Assembly: GCA_947498415.1 (NCBI GenBank)
Contig: CANMKB010000002.1
Span: forward strand, 186,001 to 250,000
Direction of reading: 5' to 3'
DNA length: 64,000 bases
Source of the DNA: an uncultured Paracoccaceae bacterium
GTDB lineage: Bacteria > Pseudomonadota > Alphaproteobacteria > Rhodobacterales > Rhodobacteraceae
Part shown: positions 16,018-25,849 of the stretch, piece after piece
Layout of the letters: the number at the start of each line of letters is the position of its first letter
How positions within the stretch are numbered: position 1 is the first letter of the stretch
Notes under the pieces: generated by a model
What the model was told of the DNA's origin: nothing
Database searches by the model: none
Seen by the model: only the letters and a program-made list of their open reading frames with translations
Translations under genes and position numbers: made by a program

Positions 16018-18426
16018 TTAGTGGGCGATTGCACCGCTTGTGCCCGCATCTTTCTTAAGGGCTGCCGCTGCGGCGGCTTCTTCAGCGGCCTCATCCCATT
16101 CGATGGGCTCAGGCTTGCCAACCAAAGCACGTTCCAGAACTTCTGAAACATGAGAAACCGGAATAATTTCAAGGCCTTCTTTGACGTTGTCCGGAATATC
16201 CGCGAGATCTTTCTCGTTTTCTTCCGGGATCAGAACAGTCTTGATACCACCGCGCAAGGCTGCGAGCAGTTTCTCTTTTAGGCCACCAATTGGCATCGCA
16301 TTCCCGCGCAAGGAAACCTCTCCGGTCATGGCAATGTCTTTGCGGACTGGAATACCTGTCAGCACAGACACAATCGACGTTACCATCGCCAAGCCAGCAG
16401 ATGGGCCATCTTTTGGGGTTGCGCCATCAGGCACGTGCACGTGGATATCCATTTTATCAAAGGCCGGTGGCTTCACACCGATCTGAGGCGCAATAGACCG
16501 CACATAGCTGGCCGCCGCGTCGATGGATTCCTTCATCACATCGCCCAGCTTACCGGTGGTTTTCATGCGGCCTTTGCCCGGCAACTTCAAACCCTCGATG
16601 TGCAACAGATCGCCACCTACGCTTGTGTATGCAAGGCCAGTCACAACACCTACCTGGTCTTTGCCTTCGGCCAGACCATAGCGGTATTTTTTCACACCCA
16701 AGAAGTCATCCAGATTGTCAGGTGTGACCGTCACAGACTCTTCTTGTTTGCGCACGATCTTGGTGATCGCTTTCCGCGCCAGCTTGCCGATTTCACGCTC
16801 AAGGTTCCGCACGCCCGCCTCACGGGTGTAGGTGCGGATCATTTCTTGCAACGCTTCTGGTTCCAGTGAGAATTCCTTGGCTTTCAGACCATGGTTCTTG
16901 ACCTGTTTTGGGATCAAGTGACGATGCGCAATCTCTGCCTTTTCGTCTTCGGTGTAGCCCGCCAGCGGAATGATCTCCATCCGGTCCAGCAGTGGGCCCG
17001 GCATGTTGTAACTGTTGGATGTGGTCAGGAACATCACGTTGGACAGATCATATTCGACCTCTAGGTAGTGGTCGACAAATGTGCCGTTCTGTTCTGGGTC
17101 CAGCACCTCAAGCATCGCAGAAGACGGATCGCCACGGAAATCCTGCCCCATCTTGTCGATTTCATCGAGCAAGATCAGCGGGTTGGTGGTTTTCGCCTTT
17201 TTCAATGCCTGAATGATCTTACCCGGCATAGAGCCGATGTAAGTGCGGCGGTGACCGCGAATTTCAGATTCGTCACGTACCCCACCCAGGGAGATACGGA
17301 TGAACTCGCGGCCAGTGGCCCGCGCAACCGATTTACCCAAAGAGGTTTTACCCACGCCCGGAGGGCCAACAAGGCACAAGATTGGGCCTTTTAGCTTGGC
17401 AGACCGTTGCTGCACCGCAAGATATTCCACGATGCGTTCTTTGACTTTATCCAGACCGTAGTGATCTGCATCCAAAACCTCTTGGGCTTTGTTCAAATCT
17501 TTCTTAACCCGAGACTTCGTGCCCCAAGGAATAGACAGCATCCAATCCAGATAGTTGCGCACCACTGTGGCCTCTGCCGACATCGGAGACATGTTCTTGA
17601 GCTTTTTCAGCTCAGCATCAGCCTTTTCTTTGGCTTCTTTAGAAAGCTTGGTCGCAGCAATCTTTTCTTCCAGCTCTTGCAATTCGCCAGAGCCATCTTC
17701 GCCATCGCCCAGTTCCTTCTGAATGGCTTTCATTTGCTCATTCAGGTAGTACTCGCGCTGGGTCTTCTCCATCTGGGTTTTCACGCGGGTTTTGATCTTT
17801 TTCTCAACCTGCAACACAGACATTTCGCCCTGCATCAGGCCAAAGACCTTTTCCAGACGTTCAGACACAGAAAGCGTTTCCAAAAGCTCTTGCTTTTGAT
17901 CCACTTCCACACCCAGGTGGCCCGCCACAAGATCAGCCAAACGCGCAGGTTCCTGCGTTTCGGCGACGGCGCTTAGCGCTTCTTCGGGGATGTTTTTCTT
18001 AACTTTGGAATAGCGTTCGAACTCATCCCCGACGGTGCGCAGCAGCGCCTCGATGGTGGTGGCATCGCCGGGCATTTCCGTCAGATATTCTGCGGTCGCC
18101 TCAAAGAAGATGTCATTTTCAAAGAATTCGTTGATCTGCACACGCGCTTGCCCCTCGACCAGCACTTTTACAGTACCATCGGGCAACTTCAGCAGCTGCA
18201 ACACATTCGCCAAAACGCCTGTGCGGTAAATACCTTCGGCCTCTGGATCATCCTCTGCGGGGTCGATCTGGCTGGCCAATAGGATTTGCTTGTCGTCTTG
18301 CATCACTTCTTCAAGTGCGCGGACAGACTTTTCCCGGCCCACGAACAGCGGCACAATCATATGTGGGAACACCACAATGTCGCGCAGCGGCAGTACGGGG
18401 TAGGATGAATTGAGTGGCTCTTGCAT
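16018..18426 (-). CDS. lon: ATP-dependent protease La (Lon)
   Basis: An 802-aa cytoplasmic AAA+ serine protease that degrades misfolded and regulatory proteins. The N-terminal LON substrate-binding domain begins at LPLRDIVVFPHMIVPLFVGR, a coiled-coil region lies near 190-300, Walker A is GPPGVGKTSLGKS near 355 and the protease Ser lies in PKDGPSAGLAM, with the Lys of the dyad further on (GLKEKLLAALRGG). The C-terminus has an Ala/Glu-rich tail. The 247 bp upstream hold no gene; a TTGAAA (18531-18526) is a weak candidate for a heat-shock -35. Confidence 0.97.
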   Translation of the reverse strand: MQEPLNSSYPVLPLRDIVVFPHMIVPLFVGREKSVRALEEVMQDDKQILLASQIDPAEDDPEAEGIYRTGVLANVLQLLKLPDGTVKVLVEGQARVQINEFFENDIFFEATAEYLTEMPGDATTIEALLRTVGDEFERYSKVKKNIPEEALSAVAETQEPARLADLVAGHLGVEVDQKQELLETLSVSERLEKVFGLMQGEMSVLQVEKKIKTRVKTQMEKTQREYYLNEQMKAIQKELGDGEDGSGELQELEEKIAATKLSKEAKEKADAELKKLKNMSPMSAEATVVRNYLDWMLSIPWGTKSRVKKDLNKAQEVLDADHYGLDKVKERIVEYLAVQQRSAKLKGPILCLVGPPGVGKTSLGKSVARATGREFIRISLGGVRDESEIRGHRRTYIGSMPGKIIQALKKAKTTNPLILLDEIDKMGQDFRGDPSSAMLEVLDPEQNGTFVDHYLEVEYDLSNVMFLTTSNSYNMPGPLLDRMEIIPLAGYTEDEKAEIAHRHLIPKQVKNHGLKAKEFSLEPEALQEMIRTYTREAGVRNLEREIGKLARKAITKIVRKQEESVTVTPDNLDDFLGVKKYRYGLAEGKDQVGVVTGLAYTSVGGDLLHIEGLKLPGKGRMKTTGKLGDVMKESIDAAASYVRSIAPQIGVKPPAFDKMDIHVHVPDGATPKDGPSAGLAMVTSIVSVLTGIPVRKDIAMTGEVSLRGNAMPIGGLKEKLLAALRGGIKTVLIPEENEKDLADIPDNVKEGLEIIPVSHVSEVLERALVGKPEPIEWDEAAEEAAAAAALKKDAGTSGAIAH

Positions 18427-18673
18427 ACTCGGTCCTTATCTTTGGCAAAACAGCCCGGTCCCGCTTTGCGGCAACACTCGCTGTTTCCTCTTTCGAGTTT
18501 TCTATCTGGTACGGCTCGGCAAGGGTTTCAACCCAAGCGCCTCTATTGTTACCGCCCAGAATGCCCTCTGGTGCCGGGGGACACAAGGGATGAATTCGGA
18601 GAATTTATCCAGCTTTAAGCATGTATTTGGCCAGAGTACGAAAATGGGCGATACATCGCATGGAATGCGTCAC

Positions 18674-19804
18674 TTATAGGGGCTCAATGTCACCCTGAGC
18701 ACGCCCGTCGTGGAAATCTTTTTCCCAAGCCTCAAATGTACCCGCGGCAATCGCGTTGCGCATTCCGTCCATGATATCTTGGAAATATTGCAAGTTGTGC
18801 CAGGTCAGCAGCATGCCTGAAATCATTTCATTGCTGCGGAACACATGGTGCAAATAGGCCCGCGAATAGTTTGTACAGGCAGGGCATGAACAGTTTTCAT
18901 CCAATGGACGTGGATCATCGGCGTGACGCGCGTTTTTGATATTCACCACACCATTGCGGGTAAACGCCTGCCCTGTCCGTCCAGACCGAGACGGCAAAAC
19001 ACAATCCATCATATCAATGCCGCGCTTCACGGCGCCGACGATGTCATCCGGTTTGCCAACGCCCATCAGATAGCGTGGTTTATGAACTGGCAATTGATCT
19101 GGTGCGAAATCAAGAACGCTAAACATCGCCTCTTGGCCCTCGCCCACGGCCAATCCACCCACTGCATAGCCATCAAATTCAATCTCGCGCAGCGCCTTTG
19201 CGCTTTCCTCGCGAAAATCTTCCTCAAGCCCGCCCTGCTGAATACCAAACAGCGCATGGCCAGGACGATCACCAAAGGCCTCTTTGGATCTTTCAGCCCA
19301 TCGCATCGACAAACGCATCGATTCAGCGATGCGATCTCGATCAGCCGGCAATGCGGGGCATTCGTCAAAACACATCACAATGTCAGAACCCAGAAGCTTT
19401 TGGATCTCCATAGAGCGTTCTGGGGTCAGTTCGTGCTTTGACCCATCAATGTGGGATTTAAATGTCACGCCTTTTTCTGTCAGCTTGCGCAACCCGGCAA
19501 GCGACATCACCTGAAACCCGCCGCTATCTGTCAGAATGGGGCGTTCCCAGTTCATGAATTTATGCAAACCGCCAAGCCGATCAATCCGCTCTGCTGTGGG
19601 GCGCAACATCAAGTGATAGGTGTTGCCCAGCAAAATATCCGCCCCGGTAGAGCGCACGCTTTCCGGCATCATGGCCTTCACCGTTGCCGCTGTCCCCACG
19701 GGCATAAAAGCCGGTGTACGAATCTCGCCCCGTGGCGTGTTGATCACGCCTGTGCGGGCTTTGCCATCGGTTGCGTGTAGGTCAAAGGAAATGCGGCTGG
19801 TCAT
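18674..19804 (-). CDS. tgt: tRNA-guanine transglycosylase
   Basis: A 376-aa TIM-barrel enzyme that swaps guanine-34 for the queuosine precursor preQ1 in tRNAs with GUN anticodons. The nucleophile and substrate region are seen in [12 protein letters not shown] and [11 protein letters not shown], the second Asp in [21 protein letters not shown], and the zinc site in [16 protein letters not shown]. Full family length. Transcribed on the same strand as lon but separated by about 250 bp. Confidence 0.96.
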   Translation of the reverse strand: MTSRISFDLHATDGKARTGVINTPRGEIRTPAFMPVGTAATVKAMMPESVRSTGADILLGNTYHLMLRPTAERIDRLGGLHKFMNWERPILTDSGGFQVMSLAGLRKLTEKGVTFKSHIDGSKHELTPERSMEIQKLLGSDIVMCFDECPALPADRDRIAESMRLSMRWAERSKEAFGDRPGHALFGIQQGGLEEDFREESAKALREIEFDGYAVGGLAVGEGQEAMFSVLDFAPDQLPVHKPRYLMGVGKPDDIVGAVKRGIDMMDCVLPSRSGRTGQAFTRNGVVNIKNARHADDPRPLDENCSCPACTNYSRAYLHHVFRSNEMISGMLLTWHNLQYFQDIMDGMRNAIAAGTFEAWEKDFHDGRAQGDIEPL

Positions 19805-19910
19805 CAGGTACCCTTTTTATCTTTGCGCCTTCCATACGCTGCCTTATGACAGTTGTAAAACCTCTGCATGTGCACCACATGCAAATCAGTAATTTTTTGA
19901 AAGGGTCCAC

Positions 19911-20801
19911 ATGACCGAAGAGATTATCTTCCAAATTCTATCCGCAAATCTTGTTTACCTGCTCGCTGCGGCCTTTGTGATCATAGTCATCTTCAAAGGC
20001 ATTCGCATCGTGTCCCAATCCGAAAAACATGTGGTCGAACGCTTTGGCCGCCTGCATTCGGTTCTTGGGCCAGGCATTAACTTTATTGTCCCCTTTCTTG
20101 ACAATGTGGCGCATCAGATTTCCATTCTTGAACGGCAATTGCCCACCGCAAGCCAAGATGCCATCACCAAAGACAACGTGCTTGTGCAAGTGGATACCTC
20201 TGTCTTTTACCGCATCACAGAACCTGAAAAGACCGTCTACCGCATCCGCGATGTGGATGGTGCGATCTCTACCACCGTGGCTGGGATTGTTCGGGCTGAG
20301 ATCGGTAAAATGGATCTGGATGACGTACAGGCCAACCGGGCGCGGCTGATTGAAACCATCAAAGCCTCTGTCGAAGACGCTGTGGATGATTGGGGCATTG
20401 AAGTGACCCGCGCCGAAATCTTAGACGTGAACCTCGATCAAGCCACCCGCGACGCGATGCTGCAACAGCTCAACGCTGAACGTGCCCGCCGCGCGCAGGT
20501 GACAGAGGCCGAAGGCCAGAAGCGTTCCGTCGAATTGCAGGCGGATGCCGAACTCTATGAAGCGGAACAAAAAGCCAAGGCGCGCCGCATTTCCGCAGAG
20601 GCCGAGGCCTATGCCACTGAAGTGGTTGCCAAAGCCATCAAGGAAAACGGCATTGAGGCCGCGCAATATCAGGTGGCACTAAAGCAAGTTGAATCGCTGA
20701 ACGCATTGGGCAATGGCGAAGGCAAACAAACCATCCTACTGCCGTCTGCCGCTCTCGAAGCCTTTGGCGATGCGTTTAAACTGTTGAAGGGCGGCAGCTG
20801 A
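19911..20801 (+). CDS. SPFH/Band 7 membrane protein (QmcA-like)
   Basis: A 296-aa protein with one N-terminal membrane helix (about 8-28), an SPFH domain (SEKHVVERFGRLHSVLGPGINFIVPF to about 190) and a long Ala/Glu-rich coiled coil (about 190-260, with EAEGQKRSVELQADAELYEAEQ). Such proteins form ring-like membrane scaffolds and modulate proteases such as FtsH. It overlaps the NfeD gene by one base, the classic stomatin/NfeD operon, so the two act together at the inner membrane. Confidence 0.92.
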   Translation: MTEEIIFQILSANLVYLLAAAFVIIVIFKGIRIVSQSEKHVVERFGRLHSVLGPGINFIVPFLDNVAHQISILERQLPTASQDAITKDNVLVQVDTSVFYRITEPEKTVYRIRDVDGAISTTVAGIVRAEIGKMDLDDVQANRARLIETIKASVEDAVDDWGIEVTRAEILDVNLDQATRDAMLQQLNAERARRAQVTEAEGQKRSVELQADAELYEAEQKAKARRISAEAEAYATEVVAKAIKENGIEAAQYQVALKQVESLNALGNGEGKQTILLPSAALEAFGDAFKLLKGGS

Positions 20802-21076
20802 TGACAGAATTCTTCACAACCTGGTGGATCTGGCTGGCCGCAGCCTTAGTGCTTGGCATCGCAGAAATGCTGATTCCGGGCTTTATCTTTCTGGGGTTCG
20901 CCATTGGCGCGGCGATCGTGGGGATCGCGATGATTGGCCCACTGGCGCTCGCCAAACCTTCGCTGATCTTGCTGATCTTTGCGGTTTTATCACTGATCGC
21001 TTGGCTTCTGCTGCGCCGGTTCTTTGCGCTCCCCAAAGGTCAGGTTAAAACCTTTGACCACGACATTAACGACTAA
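20801..21076 (+). CDS. NfeD-family membrane protein
   Basis: A 91-aa short NfeD protein: two or three hydrophobic helices (WIWLAAALVLGIAEMLIPGFIFLGFAIGAAIVGIAMI and LILLIFAVLSLIAWLLL in part) and a short tail. It lacks a long OB-fold domain, so it is the truncated type found beside SPFH genes. Start and upstream stop overlap (TGATG). A short dispersed repeat begins 28 bp past its stop. Confidence 0.85.
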   Translation: MTEFFTTWWIWLAAALVLGIAEMLIPGFIFLGFAIGAAIVGIAMIGPLALAKPSLILLIFAVLSLIAWLLLRRFFALPKGQVKTFDHDIND

Positions 21077-21104
21077 TAGGTCGGGCGCTGCGGGGCGCCC
21101 CCTC

Positions 21105-21140
21105 TTCATCTTTCCCCAAATACTCTCCCGCCGAAGGCGC
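21105..21140 (+). repeat. Dispersed 3'-flank repeat, copy 1
   Basis: TTCATCTTTC, then CCCAAATACTC, then a CGCC-GAA-GGCG hairpin. Two related copies lie at 45164 and 51781, all on the plus strand shortly after a plus-strand stop. This copy follows NfeD. Confidence 0.7.
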
Positions 21141-21247
21141 CCTGCCCGATCTTCACACCCAAAGGGTGCGATTTATCAAGGCCCTTACCCTAGACGCCCC
21201 TGCCCTTATTCCCTATATCAACGCTCAGGATTGACGCAGGAAAGCAA

Positions 21248-21610
21248 ATGACTCAGGATTCCCAGCCCATCGAAGGTACACCATTGATCGCACCTTCCAG
21301 CACGGACCACCCGCTGCACGAAGCATCCGTCGAAGCGTGCCGTAGTGTGTTTGACCCGGAAATCCCGGTCAACATCTATGATCTGGGCCTGATCTATACG
21401 ATTGCTATTAATGACGAATCCGAGGTGAACGTCACCATGACCCTCACCGCACCGGGCTGCCCTGTGGCTGGCGAAATGCCGGGCTGGGTACAAGAAGCGA
21501 TTGGCTCTGTCCCCGGTGTGAAAACCGTAGATGTCGAACTCGTCTGGGAGCCCCCATGGGGCATGGAAATGATGAGCGACGAAGCCCGCCTTGAATTGGG
21601 CTTCATGTAA
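21248..21610 (+). CDS. SufT-type DUF59 Fe-S maturation protein
   Basis: A 120-aa protein with the MIP18/DUF59 domain: CRSVFDPEIPVNIYDLGLIY and the conserved-Cys segment TLTAPGCPVAGEMP. The C-terminus ends VELVWEPPWGMEMMSDEAR, a hallmark of the SufT subgroup. It assists maturation of Fe-S proteins in the cytoplasm. GGAAAGCAA upstream provides a ribosome site. No other suf gene is next to it here, but an A-type carrier lies 3 kb downstream. A clear terminator follows. Confidence 0.88.
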   Translation: MTQDSQPIEGTPLIAPSSTDHPLHEASVEACRSVFDPEIPVNIYDLGLIYTIAINDESEVNVTMTLTAPGCPVAGEMPGWVQEAIGSVPGVKTVDVELVWEPPWGMEMMSDEARLELGFM

Positions 21611-21617
21611 TCTGATG

Positions 21618-21643
21618 AAACGGTCCTTCGGGGCCGTTTTTTT
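21618..21643 (+). terminator. Rho-independent terminator of the sufT-like gene
   Basis: AAACGGTCC-TTCG-GGGCCGTTT hairpin followed by a run of seven T. It insulates the downstream SatD-like operon. Confidence 0.85.
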
Positions 21644-21695
21644 GTGGCTCCCTCCGCTTTTGGGTCTCATCCTCATTGGGGTACCCGTGTAAATA

Positions 21696-21775
21696 TGCAA
21701 CCCTTTTAGGCTGCAAATAGAAAATCGCAATCAATTTAGGTTGCATTTAACCACTTGCATCCTATTTTGGATGCA
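21696..21775. promoter_or_regulatory. Three phased 20-bp palindromic operators
   Basis: Three imperfect to perfect inverted repeats share the pattern YGCAwyC-N6-GGnTGCA: 21696-21715, 21726-21745 and 21756-21775. Their starts are exactly 30 bp apart. The third (TGCATCC/GGATGCA) is perfect and its last base is the A of the start codon at 21775. A TTGCAT (21741-21746) and TATTTT (21763-21768) 16 bp apart could be the promoter; a start at about +1 of the gene would give a leaderless mRNA. Binding by the gene's own HTH protein is inference. Confidence 0.7.
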
Positions 21776-22410
21776 TGACCCAACAGAGACATATCGCCGT
21801 CCTCACCGGAGACATCGTCGGTTCGACCGCGCTGGGCGCAGCGCGGGTGCGCCAGGCCATGCAGCTATTGGCCCAAAGCGCGACACATCAAGCCGATTGG
21901 CATGGCAACGCACTGCGCTTTACGCAACACCGCGGCGATGGCTGGCAAGTCGCGCTGTATAAGCCAGAACTCGCGCTGCGCAGTGCATTGGCGTTTTATG
22001 CGGCGATCCGCAGCAGTGGCAAAGATATTTCCACCCGCATCGCCGCGGCCACCGGGCCATGGTCTGGCACATTGCAGGATGATCTGAACACCGAAAACCA
22101 ACCGCCTTTTATTGCCTCTGGCACCCTGCTTCAAACCATGACCCGCCAGCAAACGCCCAACCACATCCAAACCGCTGATGACGGTGCGACAGGCGCAAGC
22201 TTTACGCTCGCCAGTTACATCGCAGCGTCCTGGACCCCAGCACAGGCGCAGGCCATGGCGTGGATATTGATGCCGCAACAGATGCAGCCGGGTCTGACAC
22301 AAATTGGAAAAGAACTTGGCAAATCACGGCAGGCTGTCACAAAGTCAATCGAAGGTGCGGGCGGTTTTGCTCTCATCGATGCGTTGACCACATTAGAGAA
22401 AGCCATTTAG
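21775..22410 (+). CDS. SatD-like protein: cyclase-like N-terminal domain plus HTH
   Basis: A 211-aa protein. The N-terminal part has VLTGDIVGSTAL (about 9-20) and FTQHRGDGWQVAL (about 49-61), resembling the metal-binding and GDG loops of class III nucleotide cyclase folds as kept in SatD-family proteins. The C-terminal segment LTQIGKELGKSRQAVTKSIE (about 174-193) reads as a helix-turn-helix. No Shine-Dalgarno is seen before ATG 21775, where a palindrome ends. It is 1 bp from the DUF3307 gene, a partner often found with SatD. A nucleotide-responsive autoregulator is a plausible reading, not shown. Confidence 0.68.
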   Translation: MTQQRHIAVLTGDIVGSTALGAARVRQAMQLLAQSATHQADWHGNALRFTQHRGDGWQVALYKPELALRSALAFYAAIRSSGKDISTRIAAATGPWSGTLQDDLNTENQPPFIASGTLLQTMTRQQTPNHIQTADDGATGASFTLASYIAASWTPAQAQAMAWILMPQQMQPGLTQIGKELGKSRQAVTKSIEGAGGFALIDALTTLEKAI

Positions 22411-22411
22411 C

Positions 22412-23143
22412 ATGATTGAAACCCTAACCGCCCTGTTCGCAGCCCATGTTCTGGCGGATTACGTGTTTCAAACCAAAGCGATGGTCGACAATAAACATCG
22501 CCTTAGCTTTCTGGCCTACCACGGCGTGATTGTCGTGGGTACGGCCATTGCTCTGACAGGCAGCATTGCCCTTCCCGTTTTCATATTGGCCGCTGTGCAT
22601 ATTGCCATAGATTGGATCAAAACCCGCAGTGGTGATCAAATTGGTGCCCATCTGTTAGATCAGCTTGTTCATCTTTTCACACTCGCACTGGTGGCATACA
22701 TCGCTCCAGACCTCTGGAGCAGCGGGATTTGGGCAGCAGCACCAGGTTTCATCCCCCACGCGCTTTTGCTGACCGCCGGGGCGATCTATGCCACCCGCGC
22801 CGGAGGCTTTGCGGTTGGCATTCTGATGCGCCCATATGGGCCAGATTTTTCAAAAGACAGCCTACCGGGCGGCGGGCTTTTGATTGGTCTATTAGAACGC
22901 GGCTTGATCTATGTTCTGATCCTTGCAGGTCTTCCAATTGGGATTGGCTTTCTGGTGGCTGCGAAATCCGTCTTACGATTTGAATCTGCAAAAGAAGGCG
23001 ACATCGCCGAAAATCGCAAACGGTCGGAATACATCATCATAGGCACGCTGGCCTCGTTTGGCTGGGCCATTATTGTATCGCTCATCGTGCTGCTCTTGCT
23101 GGCGCAACTGCCTTCTCTGGGCTTGAACCTCCCCACACAATAG
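22412..23143 (+). CDS. DUF3307-family membrane protein
   Basis: A 243-aa polytopic protein. The DUF3307 signature is at the N-terminus (LFAAHVLADYVFQTK and H/D residues in HRLSFLAYHGVIV, AAVHIAIDWIKTR, LLDQLVHL), with conserved His and Asp residues inside helices. Six or so hydrophobic segments follow, including a C-terminal one (IIVSLIVLLLLAQL). It follows the SatD-like gene after one base, so the two form a unit. Function of the family is unknown to me. Confidence 0.85.
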   Translation: MIETLTALFAAHVLADYVFQTKAMVDNKHRLSFLAYHGVIVVGTAIALTGSIALPVFILAAVHIAIDWIKTRSGDQIGAHLLDQLVHLFTLALVAYIAPDLWSSGIWAAAPGFIPHALLLTAGAIYATRAGGFAVGILMRPYGPDFSKDSLPGGGLLIGLLERGLIYVLILAGLPIGIGFLVAAKSVLRFESAKEGDIAENRKRSEYIIIGTLASFGWAIIVSLIVLLLLAQLPSLGLNLPTQ

Positions 23144-23234
23144 TTTCGAAAAAGCTTCACGTTCTTGTTTCAAATGTCGCGTTTTACTCGCGTCAATAGT
23201 GCTGGGGATTCCGCACTAACGACTGGAGAGTGAC

Positions 23235-24455
23235 ATGAAAACGAACGTAATCACCGCAATGGGCGCCACACTGGCCGCTGCTTTGCCTGCCATGGCTTTT
23301 GCAGCCGAAGTTGAACTGGGCCCGCGCCCTTACTACTTGATTGATCAGATGGCAGACAGCCCTCTGAAATCAAAGCTGGAAAGCTGCCGTGACATGCAGT
23401 TTCAGCCAAGCGATTTTTCCATTGGTCACCGGGGTGCGCCGATGATGTTCCCAGAGCACACCGTTGAATCCAACCGTGCTGCGGTGCGCATGGGTGCTGG
23501 CATTCTGGAATGTGACGTGACATTCACAAAGGACAAACAGCTTGTTTGCCGCCACGCGCAAAACGATCTGCACACCACCACCAACATTCTGGCCACCGAC
23601 CTTGCAAGCAGCTGCACTGCCGGTTTCGCACCCGCCAAAGATGGTGAAAACGCCACTGCTGAATGCCGCACATCTGATCTGACCTTGGATCAGTTCAAAA
23701 CGCTAAACGCCAAAATGGACGCCGCCGATAAATCCGCGACAACCGTCGAAGGCTATATGGACGGCACAGCAGGCTGGCGTACCGATCTGTATGCGACCAA
23801 AGGCACTGTGATGACCCACGCGGAATCCATCGCATTGTTCAAAGACTTAGGCGCAAAGTTCACACCAGAACTGAAATCTCCTTCGGTTGAAATGCCGTTT
23901 GATGGCTATTCTCAAGAAAATTATGCACAAGCGCTGATCGACGAATACAAAGCCGCTGGCATTCCGGCGTCTGACGTTTGGGCCCAGTCTTTTAACTTGG
24001 ACGATGTGCTGTATTGGATCAAAGCAGAGCCTGAGTTCGGCAAACAGGCTGTTTTCCTTGACGACAGCTATAACGAAGAAGGGTTTGATCATAACGACCC
24101 ATCCACATTCCGTCGCCCCATGGCAGAGCTGAAAGCGCAAGGCGTGAACTACATCGCACCGCCCATGTGGATGTTGGTTACTCTGGAAGACGGCAAAGTG
24201 GTTCAATCCGCTTACGCCAAAGAAGCCAAAGCCGCTGGACTAAAACTGATCACTTGGACACTTGAGCGGTCTGGCCCATTGGCAAACGGTGGCGGCTGGT
24301 ACTTCAACTCTATCACCGAAGCGACCAATAACGACGCAATGTACTTTGAACTGCTAGATGTTCTGGCACAAGACGTGGGCATCGAAGGTATCTTCTCTGA
24401 CTGGCCTGCAACCGTCACCTACTATGCAAACTGTATGGGTATGGCGAATTCTTGA
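23235..24455 (+). CDS. Periplasmic glycerophosphodiester phosphodiesterase
   Basis: A 406-aa GDPD-family TIM-barrel enzyme that hydrolyses deacylated phospholipids to glycerol-3-phosphate and alcohol. Residues 1-24 are a Sec signal peptide ending AMAFAAE. The catalytic motifs are [17 protein letters not shown] and [17 protein letters not shown], and the later metal-binding Glu is in FTPELKSP. Several Cys pairs suggest disulfides. GGAGAGTGAC before ATG is a strong ribosome site. Single-gene unit. Confidence 0.93.
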   Translation: MKTNVITAMGATLAAALPAMAFAAEVELGPRPYYLIDQMADSPLKSKLESCRDMQFQPSDFSIGHRGAPMMFPEHTVESNRAAVRMGAGILECDVTFTKDKQLVCRHAQNDLHTTTNILATDLASSCTAGFAPAKDGENATAECRTSDLTLDQFKTLNAKMDAADKSATTVEGYMDGTAGWRTDLYATKGTVMTHAESIALFKDLGAKFTPELKSPSVEMPFDGYSQENYAQALIDEYKAAGIPASDVWAQSFNLDDVLYWIKAEPEFGKQAVFLDDSYNEEGFDHNDPSTFRRPMAELKAQGVNYIAPPMWMLVTLEDGKVVQSAYAKEAKAAGLKLITWTLERSGPLANGGGWYFNSITEATNNDAMYFELLDVLAQDVGIEGIFSDWPATVTYYANCMGMANS

Positions 24456-24480
24456 TCAAAAAGATCAAAATAATGAGGGG

Positions 24481-24506
24481 CGGCCCGTGTGTTCAAGCAC
24501 GGGCCG
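24481..24506 (+). terminator. GC-rich hairpin after the phosphodiesterase gene
   Basis: CGGCCCGTG and CACGGGCCG form a 9-bp stem 25 bp past the stop. The following bases (TCTTGATG) have only a weak T tract, so termination is likely but not certain. Confidence 0.5.
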
Positions 24507-24563
24507 TCTTGATGTGTCAACAAGAGTGCCCTATCTAAAGTGTCGAACCAGAAAGGCATTCAC

Positions 24564-24914
24564 ATGTTCGGTATTCCAGGCAAACAGGCCGTCACACTGA
24601 CGCCCGCCGCGTCAAAGCAAATCGTCAAACTCATGGAGGCTGAAGGCCACCAGGGCTTGCGCATTGGCGTGAAAAAAGGCGGTTGCGCTGGTATGGAATA
24701 CACCATGGACTATGTGACCGAGATCGACCCTATGGACGAGATCGTGGAACAAGATGGTGCGCGGGTGATGATTGCCCCAATGGCGCAGATGTTTTTGTTT
24801 GGCACTGAAATCGACTATGTCGTTTCTTTGCTTGAAGCGAGCTTTCAGTTCAAAAACCCCAATGTCACCGAAGCCTGCGGTTGCGGTGAATCGATTAAAT
24901 TCGACGGCATGTAA
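24564..24914 (+). CDS. A-type Fe-S carrier (SufA/IscA family)
   Basis: A 116-aa A-type Fe-S carrier. The cysteines stand in KKGGCAGMEYTMDY and in the terminal ACGCGESIKF motif. ATG 24564 is chosen, with AAAGG 7 bases upstream; an in-frame start at 24540 has no signal. It differs from the erpA-like protein at 2752 in its N-terminus (MFGIPGKQAVTLTPAA), which is typical of the SufA-like group in these bacteria. Single gene between the phosphodiesterase and tpiA. Confidence 0.88.
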   Translation: MFGIPGKQAVTLTPAASKQIVKLMEAEGHQGLRIGVKKGGCAGMEYTMDYVTEIDPMDEIVEQDGARVMIAPMAQMFLFGTEIDYVVSLLEASFQFKNPNVTEACGCGESIKFDGM

Positions 24915-25046
24915 TCCCGTTAACAGTCAAGAATATTGGTGTTTTCCGCCCTTCTGCGTCAAAATGGTACCGCTAACGGCTTGACGGGTCGCGCTCTAGG
25001 TCTCAAAAGATAAACCGACAATTTCAGGTAATTCGGGGAGACCGCC

Positions 25047-25793
25047 ATGCGTCGCAAACTTGCAGCAGGCAATTGGAAGATGAACGGGCTGGCGGCCCAG
25101 CTGACAGAGCTCGAGGCGATGAAGCCCGCCGCCGCAACACAGCAAACAGATGTCTTGATCTGCACCCCAGCGACCCTTGTGTCGCGTGCAGTTGATGCCG
25201 CAGCAGGCAGCACAATTGCAGTGGGTGGCCAAGATTGCCACGCCAATGCATCTGGCGCACACACCGGAGACATTTCTGGCGCAATGCTGGCAGACGCCGG
25301 TGCGACCTATGTCATCACGGGCCACTCAGAGCGCCGCGTGGATCACGCAGAAACAGACGCCATCGTTGCCGCAAAATCAGAAGCCGCCTATGCCAACGAT
25401 CTGGTTGCGGTGATCTGCATTGGTGAAAGCCTGGACGAACGCGAAAGCGGCAAAACCTTGGATGTGGTGGGCACACAGCTTGCGGGCTCTACCCCAGCAG
25501 GCGCAACCGGTGCAAACACCGTCATCGCCTATGAACCTGTTTGGGCGATCGGCACCGGCAAAGTTCCAACACTTGAACAAATCGGCGAAGTGCATGATTT
25601 CATCCGCACCCAACTGGTGGAACGCTTTGGAGCCGAAGGCGAAGCAATGCGCGTTCTCTATGGTGGTTCCGTAAAACCAAGTAACGCAACAGAGATCTTT
25701 GCGGTCTCTAACGTGGATGGCGCATTGGTCGGTGGCGCAAGCCTGAAAGCCGATGATTTCAACGCCATCATCACAGCGCTCGACGCGGCATAA
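25047..25793 (+). CDS. tpiA: Triosephosphate isomerase
   Basis: A 248-aa TIM-barrel glycolytic enzyme that interconverts dihydroxyacetone phosphate and glyceraldehyde-3-phosphate. The N-terminal AAGNWKMNG holds the catalytic Lys, ITGHSERR the electrophilic His, and [14 protein letters not shown] the catalytic Glu with the mobile loop. The phosphate-binding YGGSVKPSN and GGASLK motifs are present. GGGGAG upstream is the ribosome site. A strong terminator follows. Confidence 0.97.
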   Translation: MRRKLAAGNWKMNGLAAQLTELEAMKPAAATQQTDVLICTPATLVSRAVDAAAGSTIAVGGQDCHANASGAHTGDISGAMLADAGATYVITGHSERRVDHAETDAIVAAKSEAAYANDLVAVICIGESLDERESGKTLDVVGTQLAGSTPAGATGANTVIAYEPVWAIGTGKVPTLEQIGEVHDFIRTQLVERFGAEGEAMRVLYGGSVKPSNATEIFAVSNVDGALVGGASLKADDFNAIITALDAA

Positions 25794-25812
25794 ACGTTCA
25801 AAAATTCGAAAC

Positions 25813-25849
25813 AAAAGCGCACCTAGCAATGACCTGGGTGCGCTTTTTT
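25813..25849. terminator. Rho-independent terminator after tpiA
   Basis: AAAAGCGCACCTAG and CTGGGTGCGCTTTTTT form a long stem followed by T6. The A run at the 5' side could let it act for the converging minus-strand gene as well. Confidence 0.85.

Noticed and set aside
18427..18673. Heat-shock promoter for lon
   Set aside because: TTGAAA is present but I see no good partner -10 element (CCCCAT-like) at the right distance, so it is not listed as a feature.
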